DNA of 64,000 nt. It comes from Lamellibrachia columna. Taxonomy: Eukaryota; Annelida; Polychaeta; Sabellida; Siboglinidae. The position numbers and the translations under genes are program-made. Below, piece after piece: positions 1 through 12,100 of this stretch. The notes under the pieces are model-generated. The model had not been told where the DNA came from, did not search any database, and worked only from the letters and a program-made list of their open reading frames with translations. The stretch is taken from assembly GCA_963662155.1 (NCBI GenBank), contig OY759261.1, forward strand, positions 1,733,727 through 1,797,726. The letters run 5' to 3'. Position 1 is the stretch's first letter. The number at the start of each line of letters is the position of its first letter.

Positions 1-430
1 TAGTAGTAGCAGTAATAGTAGTTGTAGCAGTAGTAGTATTAGTATAAGTATTAGTAGTAGTATTACTGACATTAGTTGTAGCAGTAGTAGTAGTAGTATA
101 AACAGTAATAGTAATAGTAGTAGTACAAATATTAATAAAATGGGTAGTAGTATTAATAGTTGCACTAGAATGTTTATAGTAGTAGTAGAACTTAGTAGTA
201 GTAGTTGTAGTAGTAATAATAGAAGTATTAGTACTTGATGTTGTCTATGTAGAAGGACATGTCGGAGATTAATTCCGGTAGCAGAAGTCTCACCAAAATC
301 TATATTAATACAAGCGCTGGTACAACTAACCATAATTGCCGTTGAATGTTTTTCAATATTTTACCACATGAATATATAGTAATGGAAATGTTAGGTGGGA
401 ATATTGAAATGTGATAAATGTTTGTTTTAG
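1..430 (+). repeat. Partial unit 0: 3' part of a C-to-A intron
   Basis: Triplet-repeat intron sequence, then island X1 (about 234-366), leading to the acceptor of the first exon at 431. It shows that the array continues to the left of the window. Confidence 0.95.
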
Positions 431-3128
431 CATGTCCTCCTAACTGTGACGTGTGCTCCAGTCCTACAACTTGCACAGTTTGCACATATGGATACAAGTT
501 GGAAAATAACTTTTGTAACGGTAAGTAATATAAATTTATGTTGAATTGGTAGTAGTAAATGTAAAGACGTATTTGCAGAGTTAGAAGTGTTAGAAATTGT
601 AGTTGTGGTAGATGTTGTAGCAGTTGTGCATTAGGTAGTTACAGAAGTAGTAACATTATAAGAAGTTGTAGTTTCAGTATTACTAGTAGTTGTAATAGTA
701 AAAGTAACAAGAAGTAGTTGTAGTAGTAGTAGTTGTAGTAGACGTAGAAGTAGTAATTGTAGAATTTGTATTAAAATATTAATATTATAAATGATAGTAA
801 TAGTAATAATAGTAGTACTATTAATACTAGTAGTAGTAGTAGCCACGGTAGTATTTTTAATAATAGTATTAGTATTATTCGAATTATAAACAGTTGTAAT
901 CCAGGTGGTTGTAGTAATAGATCCAGTTGTAATCGTAGTTGTAGTAGTAGTAGAAGTAATAATAATAATAATAATAATAGTAGTAGTTTTAGTAATATTA
1001 TTAGTATAAGTATTACTTGATGTTGTCTTTGTAGAAGAACAAGTTTGAGATTTATACAGATAGCAGTAGTCTCACCAAAATCAATATTAATGCAAGTGCT
1101 GGTACAACTAACCAAAATTACAGTGGAATATTTTTTTATGTTTTACTACAAGAAGAAAATGGTAGTATTATTAATAGTAGTTGAAGTGGTATTTTTATTA
1201 ACAGTACCATTAATATTTGTAAGGATAGTAGAAATATTTGTATATTAATGGAAGAATTTGAAGCAGTAGAAGAAGGTAAAATTGATGTAGAATTTCAGGC
1301 ATTGTTTCTACTACAACTACAAAATTGCAATGTCTATGCAAACAAGTGATGGATCTTTCACCGGGAATAATCATTTGTGATATTGGTTTGTTTTAGCATG
1401 TCCTGATAACTGTGAAATGTGCACCAGTCCTACAACGTGCACAATTTGCAAGAGTGGACACGTGTTGGAAAATGACGTTTGTTACGGTAAGTAGTAGATT
1501 TGTTGTGGTATTGGTAGTAGATAATTTAGAAAACCTATTCACAGAGTCAGTAACAGCAGTTATTGCATTTGAGGTAGATGTTGAAGCAGTTGTACTTGAT
1601 ATAGTTGCAGGTGTTGTTGTTGTTGTTGTAGTAGTAGAAGTAGTAATAAAATTAATAGTTGTAGTAGCAGCAGCAATAATAGTAGTAATATTAGTAGTAA
1701 AATATTAGTATTATTATTAAGAGAAAACGTAGTTGTAGTAATATTAGCAGTAGTAGAAAAAGTAGTTGCAATAGTAGTAGTAGTTGCCGTTGTTGTCTAG
1801 GTTGTAATAATAATTAGTAGTAGAAATATAAGCAATAGTAGTTGTATTGGTAGTGGTATTGAATGTTGTAGTGGTAATGGAATTGGAATTAGAAGTAGTT
1901 TTAATGATTGTAGCTGTATTTGTGTTCTTAGTAGTAGAAGTTGTAGCAGTAGAAGTAGGTATATTTGACGTAGAATTGAAGGCATTGTTCCTTCTACAAC
2001 AACAAAACATTACTATGTATATGCAAACAAGAAACGGATATGTTACGGGGAATAATCAGTTTTGATATTTGTTTGTTTTAGCATGTCTTGTTAACTGTGA
2101 CGTGTGCACCAGTCCTACAACGTGCACAACTTGTTTGTATGGATACATGTTGGAAAATAACCTTTGTTACGGTAAGTAGTGGAATTTGTTGTGGTATTGG
2201 TAGTAGTTAATTTTGTAAACCTATTCGCCCAGTTAGTTATAATAGCAATTGCTTTTGAAGTAGATGTTGTACTTGATGTAGTTGAAGTTGCTGTAGTATT
2301 ATTAATAGTAATAGTAGTATTAGTATTGGTATAATTATTATTAGTATTATTATTGGCATTAGTAGTAGCAGTAATAGTAGTAGTAACAGTAGTAGTATTA
2401 GTATAAGTATTAGTATTAGTATTACTGACATTAGTTGTAGCAGTAGTAGTAGTAGTAGTAGTATAAACAGTAATAGTAATAGTAGTAGTAAAAATATTAA
2501 TAAAATGGGTTGTAATATTAATAGTTGCACTGGAATGTTTATAGTAGTAGTAGAACTTAGTAGTAGTAGTTGTAGTAGTAATAATAGAAGTATTATTACT
2601 TGATGTTGTCTATGTAGAAGGACATGTCGGAGATTAATTCCGGTAGCAGAAGTCTCACCAAAATATATATTAATACAAGCGCTGGTACATCTAACCATAA
2701 TTGCCGTTGAATGTTTTTCAATATTTTACCACAAGAATATATAGTAATGGAAATGTTAGGTGGGAATATTGAAATGTGATAAATGTTTGTTTTAGCATGT
2801 CCTGTTAACTGTGACGTGTGCTCCAGTCCTACAACTTGCACAGTTTGTACATATGGATACAAGTTGGAAAATAACGTTTGTAACGGTAAGTAGTAGTAGT
2901 TGTAGTAGATGTAGAAGTAGTAATTGTAGAATTTGTATTAAAATATTAATATTATAAATGATAGTAATAGTAATAGTAATAGTAATAGTAATAGTAATAG
3001 TACTATTAATACTAGTAGTAGCCACGGTAGTATTTTTAATAATAGTATTAGTATTATTCGAATTATAGACAGTTGTAATTCAGGTGGTAATAGATCCAGT
3101 TGTAATCGTAGTTGCAGTAGTAGTAGAA

Positions 3129-3161
<33 letters not shown>

Positions 3162-6100
3162 GTAGTAGTAGTTTTAGTAATATTATTAGTATAAGTATTA
3201 CTTGATGTTGTCTTTGTAGAAGAACAAGTTTGAGATTCATACAGATAGCAGCAGTCTCACCAAAATCAATATTAATGCAAGTGCTGGTACAACTAACCAA
3301 AATTACAGTGGAATATTTTTTTATGTTTTACTACAAGAAGAAAATGGTAGTATTATTAATAGTAGTTGAAGCGGTATTTTTATTAACAGTACCATTAATA
3401 TTTGTAAGGATAGTAGAACTATTTGTATATTAATGGAAACATTTGAAGCAGTAGAAGAAGGTAAAATTGATGTAGAATTTAAGGCATTGTTTCTACTACA
3501 ACTACAAAATTGCAATGTATATGCAAACAAGTGATGGATCTTTCACAGGGAATAATCATTTGTGATATTGGTTTGTTTTAGCATGTCCTGATAACTGTGA
3601 AATGTGCACCAGTCCTACAACGTGCACAATTTGCAAGAGTGGATACGTGTTGGAAAATGAAGTTTGTAACGGTAAGTAGTAGATTTTTTTGTGGTATTGG
3701 TAGTAGATAATTTAGAAAACCTATTCACAGAGTCAGTAACAGCAATTATTGCATTTGAGGTAGATGTTGAAGCAGTTGTACTTGATATAGTTGCAGGTGT
3801 TGTTGTTGTTGTAGTAGTAGAAGTAGTAATAAAATTAATAGTTGTAGTAGCAGCAGCAATAATAGTAGTAATAGTAGTAGTAAAATATTAGTACTATTAT
3901 TAAGAGAAAACGTAGTTGTAGTAATATTAGCAGTAGTAGAAAAAGTAGTTGCAATAGTAGTAGTAGTTGCCGTTGTTGTCTAGGTTGTAATAATAATTAG
4001 TAGTAGAAATATAAGCAACAGTAGTTGTATTGGTAGTGGTATTGAATGTTGTAGTGGTAATGGAATTGGAATTAAAAGTAGTATTAATGATTGTAGCTGT
4101 ATTTGTGTTCTTAGTAGTAGAAGTTGTAGCAGTAGAAGTATGTATATTTGACGTAGAATTGAAGGCATTGTTTCTTCTACAACAACAAAAATTTTACTAT
4201 GTATATGCAAACAAGAAACGGATATGTTACGGGGAATAATCAGTTTTGATATTTGTTTGTTTTAGCATGTCCTGTTAACTGTGACGTGTGCACCAGTCCT
4301 ACAACGTGCACAACTTGTTTGTATGGATACATGTTGGAAAATAACCTTTGTTATGGTAAGTAGTGGAATTTGTTGTGGTATTGGTAGTAGTTAATTTTGT
4401 AAACCTATTCGTCGAGTTAGTTATAATAGCATTTGCTTTTGAAGTAGATGTTGTACTTAATGTAGTTGAAGTTGCTGTAGTAGTATTAATAGTAATAGTA
4501 GTATTAGTATTAGTATAATTATTATTAGTATTATTATTGGCATTATTAGTAGCAGTAATAGTAGTAGCAGCAGTAGTAGTATTAGTATAAGTATTAGTAG
4601 TAGCATTACTGACATTAGTTGTAGCAGTAGTAGTAGTAGTAGTATAAACAGTAATAGTAATAGTAGTAGTAAAAATATTAATAAAATGGGTTGTAGTATT
4701 AATAGTTGCACTAGAATGTTTATAGTAGTAGTAGAACTTAGTAGTAGTAGTTGTAGTAGTAATAATAGAAGTATTATTACTTGATGTTGTCTATGTAGAA
4801 GGACATGTCGGAGATTAATTCCGGTAGCAGAAGTCTCACCAAAAATCTATATTAATACAAGCGCTGGTACAACTATCCATAATTGCCGTTGAATGTTTTT
4901 CAATATTTTACCACAATAATATATAGTAATGGAAATGTTAGGTGGGAATATTGAAATGTGATAAATGTTTGTTTTAGCATGTCCTGTTAACTGTGACGTG
5001 TGCTCCAGTCCTACAACTTGCACAGTTTGCACATATGGATACAAGTTGGAAAATAACGTTTGTAACGGTAAGTAATATACATTTATGTTGTATTGGTAGT
5101 AGTAAATGTAAAGACCTATTGGCAGAGTTAGAAGTGTTAGAAATTGTAGTTGTGGTAGATGTTGTAGCAGTTGTCCATTAGGTAGTTACAGAAGTAGTAA
5201 AATTATAAGAAGTTGTAGTTTCAGTATTATTAGTAGTTGTAATAGTAAAAGTAACAAGAAGTAGTTGTAGTAGTAGTAGTTGTAGTAGACGTAGAAGTAG
5301 TAATTGTAGAATTTGTATTAAAATATTAATATTATAAATGATAGTAATAGTAATAGTAATAGTAATAGTAATAGTACTATTAATACTAGTAGTAGCCACG
5401 GTAGTATTTTTAATAATAGTATTAGTATTATTCGAATTATAAACAGTTGTAATCCAGGTGGTTGTAGTAATAGATCCAGTTGTAATCGTAGTTGTAGTAG
5501 TAGTAGAAGTAATAATAATAATAATAATAATAGTAGTAGTTTTAGTAATATTATTAGTATAAGTATTACTTGATGTTGTCTTTGTAGAAGAACAAGTTTG
5601 AGATTTATACAGATAGCAGTAGTCTCACCAAAATCAATATTAATGCAAGTGCTGGTACAACTAACCAAAATTACAGTGGAATATTTTTTTATGTTTTACT
5701 ACAAGAAGAAAATGGTAGTATTATTAATAGTAGTTGAAGTGGTATTTTTATTAACAGTACCATTAATATTTGTAAGGATAGTAGAAATATTTGTATATTA
5801 ATGGAAAAATTTGAAGCAGTAGAAGAAGGTAAAATTGATGTAGAATTTCAGGCATTGTTTCTACTACAACTACAAAATTGCAATGTCTATGCAAACAAGT
5901 GATGGATCTTTCACAGGGAATAATCATTTGTGATATTGGTTTGTTTTAGCATGTCCTGATAACTGTGAAATCTGCACCAGTCCTACAACGTGCACAATTT
6001 GCAAGAGTGGATACGTGTTGGAAAATGACGTTTGTTACGGTAAGTAGTAGATTTTTTGTGGTATTTGTAGTAGATAATTTAGAAAACCTATTCACAGAGT

Positions 6101-9100
6101 CAGTAACAGCAGTTATTGCATTTGAGGTAGATGTTGAAGCAGTTGTACTTGATATAGTTGCAGGTGTTGTTGTTGGTGTAGTAGTAGAAGTAGTAATAAA
6201 ATTAATAGTTGTAGTAGCAGCAGCAATAATAGTAGTAATAGTAGTAGTAAAATATTAGTACTATTATTAAGAGAAAACGTAGTTATAGTAATATTAGCAG
6301 TAGTAGAAAAAGTAGTTGCAATAGTAGTAGTAGTTGCCGTTGTTGTCTAGGTTGTAATAATAATTAGTAGTAGAAATATAAGCAAAAGTAGTTGTATTGG
6401 TAGTGGTATTGAATGTTGTAGTGGTAATGGAATTGGAATTAAAAGTAGTATTAATGATTGTAGCTGTATTTGTGTTCTTAGTAGTAGAAGTTGTAGAAGT
6501 AGGTATATTTGACGTAGAATTGAAGGCATTGTTTCTTCTACAACAACAAAAACTTTATGTATATGCAAACAAGAAACGGATATGTTACGGGGAATAATCA
6601 GTTTTGATATTTGTTTGTTTTAGCATGTCCTGTTAACTGTGACGTGTGCACCAGTCCTACAACGTGCACAACTTGTTTGTATGGATACATGTTGGAAAAT
6701 AACCTTTGTTACGGTAAGTAGTGGAATTTGTTGTGGTATTGGTAGTAGTTAATTTTGTAAACCTATTCGTCGAGTTAGTTATAATAGCATTTGCTTTTGA
6801 AGTAGATGTTGTACTTGATGTAGTTGAAGTTGCTGTAGTAGTATTAATAGTAATGGTAGTATTAGTATTAGTATAATTATTATTAGTATTATTATTGGCA
6901 CTAGTAGAGGCAGTAATAGTAGTAGCAGCAGTAGTAGTATTAGTAAAAGTATTAGTAGTAGTATTACTGACATTAGTTGTAGCAGTAGTAGTAGTAGTAG
7001 TATAAACAGTAATAGTAATAGTAGTAGTAAAAATATTAATAAAATGGGTTGTAGTATTAATAGTTGCACTAGAATGTTTATAGTAGTAGTAGAACTTAGT
7101 AGTAGTAGTTGTAGTAGTAATAATAGAAGTATTAGTACTTGATGTTGTCTATGTAGAAGGACATGTCGGAGATTAATTCCGGTAGCAGAAGTCTCACCAA
7201 AATCTATATTAATACAAGCGCTGGTACAACTAACCATAATTGCCGTTGAATGTTTTTAAATATTTTACCACATGAATATATAGTAATGGAAATGTTAGGT
7301 GGGAATATTGAAATGTGATAAATGTTTGTTTTAGCATGTCCTCCTAACTGTGACGTGTGCTCCAGTCCTACAACTTGCACAGTTTGCACATATGGATACA
7401 AGTTGGAAAATAACTTTTGTAACGGTAAGTAATATAAATTTATGTTGAATTGGTAGTAGTAAATGTAAAGACGTATTTGCAGAGTTAGAAGTGTTAGAAA
7501 TTGTAGTTGTGGTAGATGTTGTAGCAGTTGTGCATTAGGTAGTTACAGAAGTAGTAACATTATAAGAAGTTGTAGTTTCAGTATTACTAGTAGTTGTAAT
7601 AGTAAAAGTAACAAGAAGTAGTTGTAGTAGTAGTAGTTGTAGTAGACGTAGAAGTAGTAATTGTAGAATTTGTATTAAAATATTAATATTATAAATGATA
7701 GTAATAGTAATAATAGTAGTACTATTAATACTAGTAGTAGTAGTAGCCACGGTAGTATTTTTAATAATAGTATTAGTATTATTCGAATTATAAACAGTTG
7801 TAATCCAGGTGGTTGTAGTAATAGATCCAGTTGTAATCGTAGTTGTAGTAGTAGTAGAAGTAATAATAATAATAATAATAATAGTAGTAGTTTTAGTAAT
7901 ATTATTAGTATAAGTATTACTTGATGTTGTCTTTGTAGAAGAACAAGTTTGAGATTTATACAGATAGCAGTAGTCTCACCAAAATCAATATTAATGCAAG
8001 TGCTGGTACAACTAACCAAAATTACAGTGGAATATTTTTTTATGTTTTACTACAAGAAGAAAATGGTAGTATTATTAATAGTAGTTGAAGTGGTATTTTT
8101 ATTAACAGTACCATTAATATTTGTAAGGATAGTAGAAATATTTGTATATTAATGGAAAAATTTGAAGCAGTAGAAGAAGGTAAAATTGATGTAGAATTTC
8201 AGGCATTGTTTCTACTACAACTACAAAATTGCAATGTCTATGCAAACAAGTGATGGATCTTTCACAGGGAATAATCATTTGTGATATTGGTTTGTTTTAG
8301 CATGTCCTGATAACTGTGAAATCTGCACCAGTCCTACAACGTGCACAATTTGCAAGAGTGGATACGTGTTGGAAAATGACGTTTGTTACGGTAAGTAGTA
8401 GATTTTTTGTGGTATTTGTAGTAGATAATTTAGAAAACCTATTCACAGAGTCAGTAACAGCAGTTATTGCATTTGAGGTAGATGTTGAAGCAGTTGTACT
8501 TGATATAGTTGCAGGTGTTGTTGTTGGTGTAGTAGTAGAAGTAGTAATAAAATTAATAGTTGTAGTAGCAGCAGCAATAATAGTAGTAATAGTAGTAGTA
8601 AAATATTAGTACTATTATTAAGAGAAAACGTAGTTATAGTAATATTAGCAGTAGTAGAAAAAGTAGTTGCAATAGTAGTAGTAGTTGCCGTTGTTGTCTA
8701 GGTTGTAATAATAATTAGTAGTAGAAATATAAGCAAAAGTAGTTGTATTGGTAGTGGTATTGAATGTTGTAGTGGTAATGGAATTGGAATTAAAAGTAGT
8801 ATTAATGATTGTAGCTGTATTTGTGTTCTTAGTAGTAGAAGTTGTAGAAGTAGGTATATTTGACGTAGAATTGAAGGCATTGTTTCTTCTACAACAACAA
8901 AAACTTTATGTATATGCAAACAAGAAACGGATATGTTACGGGGAATAATCAGTTTTGATATTTGTTTGTTTTAGCATGTCCTGTTAACTGTGACGTGTGC
9001 ACCAGTCCTACAACGTGCACAACTTGTTTGTATGGATACATGTTGGAAAATAACCTTTGTTACGGTAAGTAGTGGAATTTGTTGTGGTATTGGTAGTAGT

Positions 9101-12100
9101 TAATTTTGTAAACCTATTCGTCGAGTTAGTTATAATAGCATTTGCTTTTGAAGTAGATGTTGTACTTGATGTAGTTGAAGTTGCTGTAGTAGTATTAATA
9201 GTAATGGTAGTATTAGTATTAGTATAATTATTATTAGTATTATTATTGGCACTAGTAGAGGCAGTAATAGTAGTAGCAGCAGTAGTAGTATTAGTAAAAG
9301 TATTAGTAGTAGTATTACTGACATTAGTTGTAGCAGTAGTAGTAGTAGTAGTATAAACAGTAATAGTAATAGTAGTAGTAAAAATATTAATAAAATGGGT
9401 TGTAGTATTAATAGTTGCACTAGAATGTTTATAGTAGTAGTAGAACTTAGTAGTAGTAGTTGTAGTAGTAATAATAGAAGTATTAGTACTTGATGTTGTC
9501 TATGTAGAAGGACATGTCGGAGATTAATTCCGGTAGCAGAAGTCTCACCAAAATCTATATTAATACAAGCGCTGGTACAACTAACCATAATTGCCGTTGA
9601 ATGTTTTTCAATATTTTACCACATGAATATATAGTAATGGAAATGTTAGGTGGGAATATTGAAATGTGATAAATGTTTGTTTTAGCATGTCCTCCTAACT
9701 GTGACGTGTGCTCCAGTCCTACAACTTGCACAGTTTGCACATATGGATACAAGTTGGAAAATAACTTTTGTAACGGTAAGTAATATAAATTTATGTTGAA
9801 TTGGTAGTAGTAAATGTAAAGACGTATTTGCAGAGTTAGAAGTGTTAGAAATTGTAGTTGTGGTAGATGTTGTAGCAGTTGTGCATTAGGTAGTTACAGA
9901 AGTAGTAACATTATAAGAAGTTGTAGTTTCAGTATTACTAGTAGTTGTAATAGTAAAAGTAACAAGAAGTAGTTGTAGTAGTAGTAGTTGTAGTAGACGT
10001 AGAAGTAGTAATTGTAGAATTTGTATTAAAATATTAATATTATAAATGATAGTAATAGTAATAATAGTAGTACTATTAATACTAGTAGTAGTAGTAGCCA
10101 CGGTAGTATTTTTAATAATAGTATTAGTATTATTCGAATTATAAACAGTTGTAATCCAGGTGGTTGTAGTAATAGATCCAGTTGTAATCGTAGTTGTAGT
10201 AGTAGTAGAAGTAATAATAATAATAATAATAATAGTAGTAGTTTTAGTAATATTATTAGTATAAGTATTACTTGATGTTGTCTTTGTAGAAGAACAAGTT
10301 TGAGATTTATACAGATAGCAGTAGTCTCACCAAAATCAATATTAATGCAAGTGCTGGTACAACTAACCAAAATTACAGTGGAATATTTTTTTATGTTTTA
10401 CTACAAGAAGAAAATGGTAGTATTATTAATAGTAGTTGAAGTGGTATTTTTATTAACAGTACCATTAATATTTGTAAGGATAGTAGAAATATTTGTATAT
10501 TAATGGAAAAATTTGAAGCAGTAGAAGAAGGTAAAATTGATGTAGAATTTCAGGCATTGTTTCTACTACAACTACAAAATTGCAATGTCTATGCAAACAA
10601 GTGATGGATCTTTCACAGGGAATAATCATTTGTGATATTGGTTTGTTTTAGCATGTCCTGATAACTGTGAAATCTGCACCAGTCCTACAACGTGCACAAT
10701 TTGCAAGAGTGGATACGTGTTGGAAAATGACGTTTGTTACGGTAAGTAGTAGATTTTTTGTGGTATTTGTAGTAGATAATTTAGAAAACCTATTCACAGA
10801 GTCAGTAACAGCAGTTATTGCATTTGAGGTAGATGTTGAAGCAGTTGTACTTGATATAGTTGCAGGTGTTGTTGTTGGTGTAGTAGTAGAAGTAGTAATA
10901 AAATTAATAGTTGTAGTAGCAGCAGCAATAATAGTAGTAATAGTAGTAGTAAAATATTAGTACTATTATTAAGAGAAAACGTAGTTATAGTAATATTAGC
11001 AGTAGTAGAAAAAGTAGTTGCAATAGTAGTAGTAGTTGCCGTTGTTGTCTAGGTTGTAATAATAATTAGTAGTAGAAATATAAGCAAAAGTAGTTGTATT
11101 GGTAGTGGTATTGAATGTTGTAGTGGTAATGGAATTGGAATTAAAAGTAGTATTAATGATTGTAGCTGTATTTGTGTTCTTAGTAGTAGAAGTTGTAGAA
11201 GTAGGTATATTTGACGTAGAATTGAAGGCATTGTTTCTTCTACAACAACAAAAACTTTATGTATATGCAAACAAGAAACGGATATGTTACGGGGAATAAT
11301 CAGTTTTGATATTTGTTTGTTTTAGCATGTCCTGTTAACTGTGACGTGTGCACCAGTCCTACAACGTGCACAACTTGTTTGTATGGATACATGTTGGAAA
11401 ATAACCTTTGTTACGGTAAGTAGTGGAATTTGTTGTGGTATTGGTAGTAGTTAATTTTGTAAACCTATTCGTCGAGTTAGTTATAATAGCATTTGCTTTT
11501 GAAGTAGATGTTGTACTTGATGTAGTTGAAGTTGCTGTAGTAGTATTAATAGTAATGGTAGTATTAGTATTAGTATAATTATTATTAGTATTATTATTGG
11601 CACTAGTAGAGGCAGTAATAGTAGTAGCAGCAGTAGTAGTATTAGTAAAAGTATTAGTAGTAGTATTACTGACATTAGTTGTAGCAGTAGTAGTAGTAGT
11701 AGTATAAACAGTAATAGTAATAGTAGTAGTAAAAATATTAATAAAATGGGTTGTAGTATTAATAGTTGCACTAGAATGTTTATAGTAGTAGTAGAACTTA
11801 GTAGTAGTAGTTGTAGTAGTAATAATAGAAGTATTAGTACTTGATGTTGTCTATGTAGAAGGACATGTCGGAGATTAATTCCGGTAGCAGAAGTCTCACC
11901 AAAATCTATATTAATACAAGCGCTGGTACAACTAACCATAATTGCCGTTGAATGTTTTTCAATATTTTACCACATGAATATATAGTAATGGAAATGTTAG
12001 GTGGGAATATTGAAATGTGATAAATGTTTGTTTTAGCATGTCCTCCTAACTGTGACGTGTGCTCCAGTCCTACAACTTGCACAGTTTGCACATATGGATA

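Larger units (their letters stand above)
431..2795 (+). repeat. Array unit 1 (2365 bp)
   Basis: Exons A 431-520, B 1397-1486, C 2082-2171. Mosaic unit: exon A and its flank are of the common type, while B and C and the B-to-C intron (595 bp) are of the older type, with Met7 and His21 in B and Leu2 in C. Confidence 0.95.
2796..4977 (+). repeat. Array unit 2 (2182 bp, shortest full unit)
   Basis: Exons A 2796-2885, B 3582-3671, C 4266-4355. The A-to-B intron is 696 bp because about 198 bp is missing directly after the donor. The (AAT)n run near 3129-3160 is the longest of its kind here. The C exon ends TAT-G, a synonymous variant. Confidence 0.95.
4978..7334 (+). repeat. Array unit 3 (2357 bp)
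   Basis: Exons A 4978-5067, B 5950-6039, C 6624-6713. Exon A and its flanks are the older form; from the later part of the A-to-B intron on, it matches the homogenised units. The transition to the common type lies inside this unit. Confidence 0.95.
7335..9685 (+). repeat. Array unit 4 (2351 bp, reference)
   Basis: Exons A 7335-7424, B 8301-8390, C 8975-9064. First of eight consecutive units of exactly 2351 bp. The base before it at 7258 is A instead of C in the ttgaatgttttt block, a variant that recurs only at 26066. Confidence 0.97.

Noticed and set aside
6779..7237. Leu-rich 152-residue frame on the minus strand, repeated in every unit
   Set aside because: It is the antisense of island X1 plus the (TAG)n/(TAA)n tract; CTA/TTA triplets translate as Leu. 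The frame has no splice or start context and length changes follow triplet slippage.
7535..7750. Thr/Ile/Asn-rich 71-residue frame on the minus strand
   Set aside because: Product of ACT/ATT triplets in the A-to-B intron. No independent support as a gene; listed only as a hypothesis under the antisense finding.
7949..8152. 67-residue hydrophobic + frame conserved in all units
   Set aside because: Starts mid-island at a non-ATG codon and runs into triplet repeat. Conservation reflects recent unit amplification, not selection on this frame.
8316..8609. Val-rich + strand frame running from exon B into the intron
   Set aside because: It begins at GTG out of frame with the cysteine repeat and consists mostly of GTA triplets from the repeat tract. 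It crosses a perfect donor site.
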